Below are positions 1 to 11,400 of a stretch of 64,000 nt of DNA, piece by piece (position 1 is the first letter of the stretch; each line of letters opens with the position of its first letter). A program made the position numbers and the translations under genes. Below the pieces are notes generated by a model. That model was not told the DNA's origin and ran no database searches. It was given only the letters and a program-made list of their open reading frames with translations. The stretch is from positions 1,129,391 to 1,193,390 of the forward strand of contig VZRR01007842.1 of assembly GCA_013398015.1 (NCBI GenBank). The letters are read 5' to 3'. This stretch comes from Oreocharis arfaki. Taxonomy: Eukaryota > Chordata > Aves > Passeriformes > Paramythiidae.

Positions 1-3000
1 AAAAAAAAAAATCATCATCTTTAGGGAAGCTGGATGGAAGATAGAGGTGTTTTTTTTTTTAAAAAAACCTCTTTTTCCTTGTCAAAACTGTAAGTGTATT
101 ACATGCAGAAATTAAAAGCGATACACAAGTTATTACAGACATGCTTGTATTTTCTGTAGCAAGATACTCATGTCTGCAGGGGACAGTGCACAGGGAGGCC
201 TGACACGTGAACTTTAAAATTAAATTCAGATTACCACTCATGAAATCAGCTCTTTGAAAGTAAGTTGTTTTGCTTTAAAGTACAGTCATGAAACAGTCAT
301 TAGTAAGTGCTTGAGAGCAGCATTTAGTCTGGAAATGATTCATATAAATGGAAGAACTCCAACCGAATTATCTGTCCAGGGTTATTTTGGGTTTTTTGCT
401 GTTTGTTGTGGTTTCTTTTGGTGATGCAGTGTCAACAAGAGCAACAGCATATATACCAAGGAAGGGAAACTTCGGCCAGTCACTTCAAGGTTCAACAGTA
501 GGTAGAAAACAAGGGAAGCCAAACAAGGTCTTCATGATCACCACACACTGCTTTGCCATGTGCTGCAGGAGGCAGACAGAAAAGCATGGCCCACCTCTTT
601 ACATGTTTTTTTCTGATCTGATTTGACTATGATCGTTTTTTTCCAAAAGCTGCATCTTTCTACGGCCTGCTGAGGAAGGAGGACTGATTTTCCTGCAGGC
701 TCTTTGACACTAAAACTTGGGAGCAGCATTAGAGCACTGTGATTTTCCAAGAATGTGCAGTTTGACTGTAATGCAGGAAAAAGTATTTATTCTGAAACAG
801 TTCAAAATCTCCATGCTCACAATGTAGCACAGGTTTGGTTAGGGTGCAGAGTGTTAGTGCAAGGTGGCTCTCGAGGTTTCATGGCTAGCACATGAAACTT
901 CTATCTTAACAAAAGAAGCCAGGATCCTGGTGGATCAGTGCCCTTTCAAAGCACAACACACAGAGACTGAGGTCAATTTAAAAAACCACATTTCCTAATT
1001 TATGTCCATTAAGGCTGGTCTGTAGCATCTCTGGCACCAGCAGTCTCTTTAGTTGCCATTAGCAATGCTGCAATGACAGCATTCCCCCTACAAGTCTGTT
1101 TTCCTTGGTTCTCTGCTGCAGAGTAATAGGAAAACCATTCATTGCCAAGTCTTTCCAGAGATCTGGCATGTCAGGTTAGATGGATGTGCATCAAAACTTC
1201 TCTCCTTTGAGGGAGGTAGAAGAAGCCTGCCTGTTTGATATACAAACTGAAAAGATTCCTTCTCTGAAAAGAGATGATTGCAGTGCTGAACTGCCTTTCT
1301 CCTCTCTCTCAGAGAGCCCCATCTCACCAACTTTGATGCCTGAGAAGCAGGTGTTATACTCGGTTTCATTTTTCCCCTGCTGCCTTTGATGTTCCCCAGT
1401 TCATTACTTGGCAGCACCTGAAGTTCCATTTTCAAAATTACTTGCAAGCTCTGACACTCTTTCTCTTGCAGGTCAAAGAGGCATCTTCTGCAGTGCTCAC
1501 CCAGTGGAATAGAAAATCACATTTTACATCACCAAGCCATAATATATGCTTTGTTGACATCCACAGTGTGAGAAAACATTCCTCCTCTTGGTCAGTTTGC
1601 ATATGGGTTCAATGATAAAAGGGTCCAGAAGGACTTAATTCTCTCCTTTAAGTATGCAAACCCCTGACTGCAAGCTTTAGAAATGCATTATAAAACCTCA
1701 TCCCTTTGTTCACTTTGCCTGTGACTCACATCAGCTAGAGAAAAATAGCTGAAAATGAAAGTTTGAAGAAAAAGCCCACACTAGAACAATATATTGAAAG
1801 TGACAACACTTTCAGTATTGTATTTCAGGTATCATATTTCAGTATTCAACATTAGTCATTAGTTTGCATGCCAGGGCCTGGCTGGGGCTGAAAAGTGGTG
1901 TATTTCAGCCGGTGTTACAGATGTGGTGTCACAGTGTCACCAGCTTTTCGATGCCCCCAGCAGTTCCTGGGGGAGAGGACATAGGATTGCAGTTATCACA
2001 AGGTAATCCCCCTCCAAATCCAACTACAGAGTGCAGAGCCAGGCCTGAGCCTTTCTAGGGAAGAACTGGTTTCCAGCTTTATTAAATACAGGAGGAAGGT
2101 GTGCAGAGAGATGATCAAAAGATACCCTCAGCCAGATTGTATCAATTAATTCTCCAGCACCTGGAAGAAGCGATTCCATGTTGGACTTCAGATCAGTGTA
2201 ATTTCTCCAATGCCTACCACTACACTCAGACTTCCCCTCCATCCCCCCCAGCTTGATGCAAGCATAGTGCTTATCACCTGTAATCAGATTACAGAAGTTT
2301 CCAAGTGTGTGCTGGACTTCTAAAAAGAAGGTTTTACACAATGAACACACTTCAGAACAGGGTGGAGAAAGTTTCCACATGCAGTTCAATGGGTACCCCT
2401 GAAAACACGTTTCATTTGAATTAAGAAGGTGGTACCTTCTTTAGGCAACTTTCAAAAGCTTTTCAAAAAAAGTCCAAACTTCCCTGTGTACATTTAGAAC
2501 ACGTTTAAAATGTGTTGACTTAGAATGACCCTGCAACATGCTCTTTGGTAAAAACTGTGCACTTCCTCATGAGGAACTCCTAGTTAAAGTAATTCAGGAG
2601 TGTATAAACACATACCAGGGCCATCAAGTTCCTATATTGAATTTGTGCCTATAAGCTAACAGAGGATTCCTGTAGCAGCACAAATTTAAGATGTAGTATT
2701 GATTTATATTGCCAGAGCTTTCCCAATACTTTAAACAAAACTTGCTGCTATGTTTAACAACAGACTGAACCAAACATTTTCCACTTTTCTTCTCTCTCCC
2801 TTCCCTATATGTAATCTGGTTTCAGACGCAATGTTGTGTGTTGCTTCAACCTAAAAAATTGTAATGTTAGCATCACAAGACCTGTATTACTTGTTAAAAA
2901 CAAACTGTTGGGAGTTACGACTGTGCTAATTTTAGGAAAAAAAGACCAATGCGCTTTTTTATATTTAAAGCAACTCTTTTATACCACTCTGTTCAGAAAC

Positions 3001-3175
3001 CACCTATATCCACCTTTGTTCAGGTGACGTAAGCTGCACAGGTCAGAGCAATGCTGGGGTCAGAGAGGACACAGGTAGATAGGCTCCCTCTTCCAAAGTG
3101 CATCCTAACCCGTTTGCTACAAGAAGTCAGCTACGTCTAGAGGAAGGAAGGACAGAGACATTGATCCTTTCTTAC
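1..3175. other. Non-coding sequence downstream of the EPB41L4B short-isoform end
   Basis: No convincing exon, repeat family or RNA gene is visible. Open frames here are short and have no recognisable domain. It starts in an A-rich tract. It is probably intronic to the long EPB41L4B isoform or intergenic. A minus-strand open stretch around 1139-1447 has possible splice borders but no recognisable protein. Confidence 0.5.
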
Positions 3176-3212
3176 CTAGCTCATCGCTCCGTGACTTGGC
3201 TGGTTCAGATTT
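3176..3212 (-). CDS. Candidate 37-nt alternative exon, perhaps of EPB41L4B long isoform
   Basis: On the minus strand a strong acceptor (ctgctgtctgcag) and a near-consensus donor (CTAG|gtaagaaagg) enclose 37 nt. Only phase 0 is usable: it reads KSEPAKSRSDEL plus one base, while the other two frames carry stops. Direct joining to EPB41L4B exon 15 would put it in a stop-containing frame, so at least one more exon, not found here, would be needed between them. It lies downstream of the short-isoform polyadenylation site, where long-isoform exons are expected. Confidence 0.35.
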
Positions 3213-3982
3213 CTGCAGACAGCAGGGACGATAAGGGATGAACAAGTGAAAAGGGAGTGCAGAATGTGTGGGCTCCTTCTCTAGAGAAGCAGAAGGATAA
3301 GTGCTTCCCCCAAGGCGACACACACAAACTGCAGAACACACAAGGCCCACAGGTTGTTCTTCACCAATGTGCCTGAGGCACTTTAACACGTACAGGACCG
3401 GCTAGGCCTTGTGCTGTCTTTTCTTGCAGTCTGTCAGGGAATGGATCCCTCGTAGAGTGCACCTTCCGCAACAAACCAAACCACACGTAACAACACAGGA
3501 TGAGGTGGGACACTGGCAACAAACCACATGGAAGCGGACAAGGTTGTATGACAAGAAAGATACTGTATTATAAATGTAGGTGTGTAAATAAAATACCAAT
3601 GCCCTACACCTTAACATGAGTATTTGAAAAACCCTCCTCCAGGAATGCTTTCAGAGCAGCAGCTAAACTAGACTTTTGTTCCAGTGGCTCCAGCAAAGTT
3701 TCTCTTTCTTCCTTAAATAAATTGCTGCTGGAATAGAGGAGGACTAGTCTGGGGAAACCAAAGTCAGCCTCTGTGATTACACACCTCAGGCTTACTTTGG
3801 CATTTTCATATCTCAGTGCACAATTGCTTTATTGTCTTCCCCTCTCTACAGATTGTACTGGAAACATCGATCCACCACAGCATTAGTAACTACAGGGGAA
3901 ATCAGGTACAAGCATAAGTTACAGCAAATCTATCCACCCTCCCCCAAAATCTTTCAAAAATAAATAATGCATCATAACCAGA
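3213..3982. other. Non-coding sequence between candidate exon and 3' UTR end
   Basis: I see no coding exon or repeat. A plus-strand acceptor-like string (cttcccctctctacag near 3836-3851) lacks a matching donor with an open frame. Confidence 0.4.
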
Positions 3983-4000
3983 TCAACAAGGTTGACATTT

Positions 4001-4006
4001 TTTATT
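4001..4006 (-). terminator. EPB41L4B: Distal polyadenylation signal AATAAA for EPB41L4B short isoform
   Basis: Plus-strand TTTATT reads AATAAA on the gene strand, about 1.27 kb after the stop codon. Downstream sequence (plus 3980-3995) is compatible with cleavage about 15-20 nt further on. Confidence 0.55.
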
Positions 4007-4668
4007 TGTACTTAGCACATACAGGAAAGATCAAAACAAATAATAAAAGATAGCATTTGTAAACAAATGTATTTCACAAAAAGTTATAAACTACCAAATT
4101 TGCTCTGAAAAAATTCATTATAGCCATTTAAAAATGTGTATTTATAAAAATCAAGTTAAAAACTACTTCATTTTGAAAAGATCCCAAATGAAGATTCATT
4201 CATTCATTCCAAGAACTTCAGAGAGACCACAGATGTAAGGCCTAACTAAAACAAATGCACAAGTGAAGATGGCACTGTGATTTTTGGTTTAAAGATAACA
4301 AAAAAGTCTGCAAGGGATCAAAATACCAGCCAGTCTAATTCAAAGTCCTAGGTCTGTAAAATATACATTCAACTTCGCAAATGTCTAACTCTAAAAAAAT
4401 AGAGCTATTCCACTGGAAAGGCCTCCTTTTTCAATGTATTGATTATAAGCTGTGTTTTTGAACCAAGTCAGAGAAAAGTTATCAGTAGGTAGTTTCATGT
4501 AATTAGAAAGTTCACTTCCATAATCACATTAAAAATAAGATGACAGCAGCACCCTTTTAGCAAGGATTAATTTTTAACATTCTTGCCTTTATAGCAGCAG
4601 GTACAGTTTTGGGGAATGCTATCAATATAATCAGTAAGTAAAAAAAAAAATATACATACTCTGTGAAA

Positions 4669-4674
4669 TTTATT
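4669..4674 (-). terminator. EPB41L4B: Possible proximal polyadenylation signal AATAAA
   Basis: AATAAA on the minus strand within the 3' UTR, about 600 nt after the stop codon. It would give a shorter 3' UTR; use cannot be judged from sequence alone. Confidence 0.3.
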
Positions 4675-5272
4675 ACAGTGTTCTTTCCCTATAGTTGTTT
4701 TCAAAGCTAGGTAAGCACCTCTTTTTTTTTCTGCAGAACACAAAAATTAGAAACAAATGACATCCAAACCTATGACTGCCTCAGTAGGCTCCCTTTACTC
4801 GTGGCCCACAAGCCAATTTGATTGCCAGTATGAATTCGGTTTTTTCCTCCCTCCAATCTCCTATTTGTATGCCAACTAAAAACCAAGGTTTTAAAACATC
4901 ATCTATTAATTTGACTCAAAAGAAACAAGGTAATAAAAAAAACTAAGGCACAAATGTCTGATCTTCAACAGCAGGCAGAGGGTCACAGATCTGAAACTAG
5001 GGTAGAACGTAAATCCCCAGAAATATTTCTGGTCTCAGGGCACTGAAAATTCTTACCAGAATTGAAAAAGGTTTTTCAAGATTTTTTTTTTTTTTTAACA
5101 AAGATATGGAAAACACTTTTCCCAAGAATGTCCACAAACACTAAACAAGGATGGATGTACGTACAAAGACACACACTTTATGCACAATACACTTTGAACA
5201 TACTACAGACAGACAAGGACCATGGAATGCAATGATGTCTAAGATGGCAGGTGAAATGAAGATGGCTCTTTT

Positions 5273-5420
5273 TCAGAGAGTCGTCATGAGTTTATCTTGG
5301 TACACCATGCTTTGGACTCCTCCTAAATTCTTCTGGTTCTGTTCCTGGATATACCGTAAATTGCTGTCCTCTCCACTTGTGGGGGGTTTCCAATAGGGCC
5401 TGTCATCATGATAGGGTGGC
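5273..5420 (-). CDS. EPB41L4B: EPB41L4B exon 16, terminal coding exon of the short isoform
   Basis: 148 coding nt, window residues 369-417, then TGA at 5275-5273. The acceptor is caaatggtgcag. It encodes PPYHDDRPYWKPPTSGEDSN, LRYIQEQNQKNLGGVQSM and VYQDKLMTTL. The mammalian short isoform ends almost identically (NQKNLGG...DKLMTAL), which fixes both the gene and the isoform. The -TTL end resembles a weak PDZ ligand (inference). Confidence 0.93.
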
Positions 5421-8400
5421 CTGCACCATTTGCACAGTTATTGGTTAGTGAGGAATGGAAGTCAACTTAGGAGTGCTACACAGTAACATGAGCTCACCCC
5501 CCAAGTGCTAGGCATGCACATGGAGCTACAGCACGGGAAGGAAATGGGGACAGACCTACAGCTCTGATGCAGAAGCCACTGAAGCAACTGGGAATCTTTC
5601 AGCTGATTTCAAAAGGCTTTCAATCAGAGCTCAGTCATTAAAAACCCTCTCTGTTTCCAATGTTATATGCAAGCGTAGTGCATCAATGCTCTGGAATCCC
5701 AGAGGGGTGGTGGGGAGGGAGGAGGAGGCTATAGGAAAACTAAATCTGTACAACAAACAAGTAAAATAAAACATATCATGCAAAATGTTGAGCTCATGAA
5801 AGTACATCCCCAAAGTGCAAAGGGTTAAGAAAGGCAATCCTATTATGAATGAAAATTGCTCTTCTGTAGCTGTTGCCATTCCTTTGGCACTGGTGCAGTT
5901 AATTAACACTAAAGCAGCCTGTAATTTACACAGTTGCATTTTCTTAAGAACACCCCCAGTCTGCAGTTAGAACAAGTAACTCTCTGAGACTTGCAGTACT
6001 ACAAGGAAAATACCTTTTTCCTTACTTGCTCATTACTTATTGCTGCTTAGAGATATTAACTTCAACCATTCCTACAGTGTCCCCTGAATCATTGCAGCGG
6101 AGTGGGGAATAAATGAAACAACAATTTTGAACACTATGTAGGAAACCACAATATTTAACATTACCTTATTACCAAATTGAAGCTGCAATTATTATATATA
6201 CGGAAGAAATTCTTTTCTGTGAGGGTGGTGAGGCACTGAAACGGGTTGCACAGAGAAGCTGTGGATGCTCCATCCCTGGAAGTGTTCAAAGCCAGGTTGG
6301 ATGGGGCTTTGGGCCACCTGGGTCTAGTGGAAGGTGTCCCTGCCCATGGCAGGGGGTTGGAACCAGATGATCTTTAAGGTCTCTTCCAACCCAAGACATT
6401 CTATGATTCTGGTAAGTTTTTTTATAGTAGCAGAAACATAGGCAAGGTTTAGATTTTAACTTTTTTTTGGATATATTCTTAAGTTATATAATGACAACTC
6501 TTAATTGGAATTAACAGAAGGTTAAATATTAAGCTAATTGCAAATAAGTTCACTGAAAGAATTTTCTTAAGAAAACTGAGACACAATTCCACATACTATT
6601 TCACAAATTATTCAATGAAAGCTCTATATATAACATGTATTACACAGGTCATTTCATTTCAGCCCATGCCCATTCTAGACTTTCATGCCCAGCAGAAAGA
6701 ATTTTATGCACTTCTAGTTGTGATCTCAAGTTTGCAGTCAAATGCATTAAGCTTTCTCAAACCAAGCTATCCAAGATCTTAAATGTCCAATTCTTTCACT
6801 TTGACTCCAAGTTGGAATAACTTGAAACTTCCACTTTAACCACACATTTAAATGCTTCTACCTGAATGGGACAAAAATTCTGAGCACCTTTTCTACCAGG
6901 CTTCTATGACTGAGCTTTTAAGTATGTTGGATTTTTTTTTTTAGCCTTACAAGCCTTGCTATAAAAAAGCCATTGTTCATATTTCACTGACCTTAGTCTT
7001 TGCCCAGGCAGTGAAGGGGCTGGAGGGGGAGGTTGTCTACACACACTACAATACATTATTGTGCTTATTTCAATATCACTCTGCTCCAGGGTGAACTATT
7101 TGGCTTTAAAATGTCACAGACTGGTATCGTAAGTGATGGAATCCTTAGAAAAATTTCAGCAAAACCTCAAATGATTTATAAAATCATTAAGCTCTCTTGG
7201 CAACCACTCTTTCATAATGTGAAACTGTATATTTTAAAGCACCCAAAAGAAACTGGATTAGAAAACCCTAAAATCAGGAAGACTCCTGAGCCTGAAATAC
7301 AGGCAAAGTTCATTATCTAACGTCAGGTCTTCTGCTTCTAGCATAAATTTGGTACTGCTTTACTGCTGTGTGCTAGGAATTTTAAGATGACAATGCCTAT
7401 GTCTGCTTCGCTGCCTAGTATTTCTAATATTAAACATACTTGCCTTTTTCCTGCATTCTCAGACTCAAACTCAGACCAAATTGTCTTTTCATTCATTTTA
7501 AGCTCAGCCTCATGCCCAGAGCCTGCCCACACTAAAAACAAAGTTTACCTATTGTAATGTAAGAATATAACTGTTAGATAAGGAAAATAAAGATTAAGGT
7601 ATTGGTATTTTTCACTGAAGACAGTAATTATTTGTCTAAAAAACTGAGTCATCTAAAAAGGTTACTTTTTATAAGGATAAAAAAGTGGTTTTTATCATTT
7701 GTATACATATAGACATGTATCTACCAGCAGGTGCATGCCTCCAATATGCATTCCACCAAGCTAGTTTTAACTGGACTGAATTTCTTCCAAAATTTCTCTT
7801 CCCTCAATGTCTCTCATCGCTAAATACAAATAAGAAGGTATGCAAGAGGATAGCACAACAGCACTTGCAGAAATATTTTTGTGTAACAGTTCTCAAAAAC
7901 TCAGTGTTATAATTTTACTAATTATCTGTAAAGTGCTTGATAAATTATTCCATGTACTTGTCATTTTTTCCATATATATTTCTGCAAAAGGTGAAAACAG
8001 TGCTCCACTGCAAGAATCTGACATTAATAACTTAACTTTGCACTAAAATGAATTTCTGCTTTGCCTTAGGAAATTAAATGCAAACAAATACTGATCAATT
8101 TGCAATTACTTTTATTGAAGCTACTGAGCATCTCCCTATCCAACATACTCCCTACAGGAAATCACTAACGTTCCAGCTCAAATTTTGAATTAAAAAACAG
8201 ATAGGAAAAAAAAAATCATATTCCAAAGCAAAACTTAAACAGAAGTTATTTAATACTGTGTCTATATCCCATACTTCGTACTTCCGTTTGCTTTTCATGT
8301 GCAGATAATTGCCCAATACAGCCACCAAAGCTTCATACCAAGTAAGACAAAGAAAGAAGTAATCATCTTTTTTTCACAAAGTGAAGATTGCTTACCTTAC

Positions 8401-11400
8401 ATTCACAGGTGTGTGTGGATGCCAGTGTGGCTGAGCAGGATGTATATTAGGATGATACTGTGGCTGCAAATGAAAACATTGAACCTAGTTAATGAAATCT
8501 CATGAAAGCTCCCTGTTAACTTTAGCCTTTTATTTTCCTGGGGTCATGAGGAGTATGTTCCTGGTGTACCCTAGAAATCCTACTGCTGTGCTGTCATTGA
8601 GCACATACGTGAAGCCTCTTGGTGATGAGCCTGCTCATTAGGACACACTCATGCGAAAAGACAAAGAAAATTGCTCTCCTCTTTGACAGACAACCTGGCA
8701 CATCTAGTGCTTCTCGTAGAAAGCACATAAAAAAAAAGTCAACTTTGATCAGAGGTGGAGAGTAAGAAAGGTTACTGTTATAACAGCAGGTTTCAGAAGG
8801 TCACCTATCTTTGGTGACAGCACTTCCCTCTCATATCCACAAGATCTTGAAGAGAAACAGTAAAACAAAACCACTGGTGAGAGTTTTAATAAAAAGTGCT
8901 AAGACTAAGTTCTCATGCACATACAGAGTTTGGAAGCTTGCTTTCTCAGTACCACTGACTGTCAGTAGCACAGATGGAAACCAGGTAATATTCTCCCTGG
9001 AGTGCATGAAAAAAAAAAACCCAACAAGCATTTGACCAGCAGTGAACTCTCTAAGTGTTGTGATGAGGGAGATAATTGCAACCTTGAAATTGTCACGATC
9101 ATCCAATGTGAGAGGCTGGTCTAGACAAAAGCTTGCTTGTAGAGCAGTCTCCTGGGGCCCATCACATTCACAGTCCCAAAGGCTTTAACTTTCACAGGAA
9201 GGAAAGGGAAGGGAAAGAAGATGGCAAATGGAGTGTGCTCAGCTTGCAGAGCATCCAAGAGCACAGGGGGAAAAAGAGAAAAGAGTCCCTTCCACTTTAT
9301 CCTTAACCCCAGTCTGGTGCTGCTTATTTCTGACACATCAGAAAATCTCACCCCAAAGTAAGGAAAGGGGAGCAAAACAGCTGTACAAATTCTAAAAAGA
9401 AGAAATATTTACCACTAAATAGGAAAATGACAACATTTTCCTCTGTAACTGTTATGCTCTTACCTGGTAGTTATGGACTTCAGGAGTATTTTTAGCACTA
9501 AAGAGAGAGAAAAAAATTGCCTTTATGTAATCAATACATCTATATCACTGTTTTTTAGTTTAGGGAAGTACTACAGAGAAGTAAAATTCATATTCTTAAG
9601 GACATCATTATTTTATTCAAGATAGACACCACACAGTTAACATGTGAAAGAGAGGTGTACAATTTTTTTCTTTACTTTACATTTAAAAAACAGGAAAAAA
9701 TTATGTTTGATAAGCTATCATAAGAGCAGTGAGCAAAAAGGAAGTGTGTTTAACTTTAGTCTGATTTAAAATATAAAAATAATTTAAAAAATAGATTAAA
9801 CAATGGAAGCAGGCAGTTCCCAAGAAGAATCTGGTGATGCATAACGAGACATGCCAAGGCAATTCATCCCACACCAGAGAATCTGTTTCTACAAATCTTA
9901 ATGCAGATATTGTCTTCAGAATCCTTTTAGCTCAAGAACAGCAACTGAGATTTAGAGAAACCTTAGGCAGTCACTTACCATAGTTGTGCTGCTTTCACAG
10001 GATTGTTTGCTTAAAAAGAAACAAAACAAAACCTTAGGACAAGTGAAATATCAGCCATTTTGCAGCTCTTGTTATTGGGGTGTCACACTATGGCTAAAAT
10101 GAATCCTCATACAGACATATTTGCACAAAAGTGTCTGAATTTCAAGTGCAGCCCTGTGCTTTCCAGCAATCCTGTGCGACATCATACAGTACAAGGCAGA
10201 CATAAACCTCCCTCTGGCCCTGCAAGAGTTAAAGCCCTTCAGAGATGACAGCACACAAGCATACCCTTCCCAAATGCTACAAAAGGACTTTTGGCAGAGC
10301 ACGTTCTGCACAACCAGAACACTTCTCACCTTACTATACTACCATGTCAATACCATTGAGGCCCTCAGAAATCAGCAACTACACCTTGCAGAAATGTTCA
10401 GTAGCTTACAGAAACCAGAGCATTCACAAAGCTGGTAATGGCCTGTGTCTTATTACAGGGAACAATGGTAGCCAAAACAGCCCATCAGTTGGGAATCCTA
10501 GGAGGCACTGAGTAATCTTGAGCAACAAGGTCTTGGCCTGTGCTTTGGACAGGCTGGAAAGAACGGTGAAGAAGGCAGCTGAGTAACTGGGACGTATCAT
10601 CTCTATTTCATGACAGTACGTGTTTCAAGAGCACTGAAAAACTTCTCAGTGATACAGTGAAAATCCAAGTGTCTGCTGAGTGCAGAAAGTTAATGAGACA
10701 CTGCAGAAGTCTCAAAAGCAACAGAGCTAGTAGAGAATCCCACCCTTGTGGGCTGGATTTAGCCACAGGTCTTAATGGCCAAAAGATGCATGAAAGATGA
10801 TAATCTACAGGGAGTTTTTGCATTAACTTAACAAACATGCTGTTGAGCTCTCTAGAGGGAGATCACCTGGGTATGAAAAGTTCTGACTGGCTGTAATGGA
10901 CAGAGAACATGATTAAGCATAAGGCACGCTTTCTTTTTTCTCCCTCTATCTCAGACATAAGTACAGGAGCAGTGAGACACAAGGCATGACCTGCAGGTCT
11001 GTCAGATCCTGGTATGGTAAGAATAAATTTTAAAGAATTCCTTCTTCCACTTATAAAATGACCCACACTATACAGCTGACTCATGTCTCACATAACAGCA
11101 TCTCACAGATTTAATAGATCTGCATTTCAGTTAAACAAACTCCTTCCATGTACTAAGGAAGGAAGCAGGGGAAAGAGTTACAGCCTCTAGAAAGCATGGA
11201 TGCTTGTTACTCTTTCTCCCCCCACTGTAAATGAGAAATAAAAATGTCCCCATAATACCACAAGGAACTGTGTCCGTGGAACTGTGGTTTATATTCTGGG
11301 AATGCAAATGAGTGCAAAGACATTCTAAGGGAATGTCAGCTCACTCTGCTCCATACGGCAACTACACCTGCAGGCTCAAGTAATACAGAATTTGGAGGGG

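Larger units (their letters stand above)
3983..5272 (-). other. EPB41L4B: EPB41L4B short-isoform 3' UTR
   Basis: AT-rich sequence from the stop codon to the first downstream AATAAA close to a plausible cleavage site. It contains no coding exon and no recognisable repeat, but has A/T tracts near 4641-4650, 4722-4730 and 5082-5096. The left boundary is inferred from the signal at 4001-4006 and is approximate; a proximal signal at 4669-4674 could end a shorter transcript. Confidence 0.6.
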
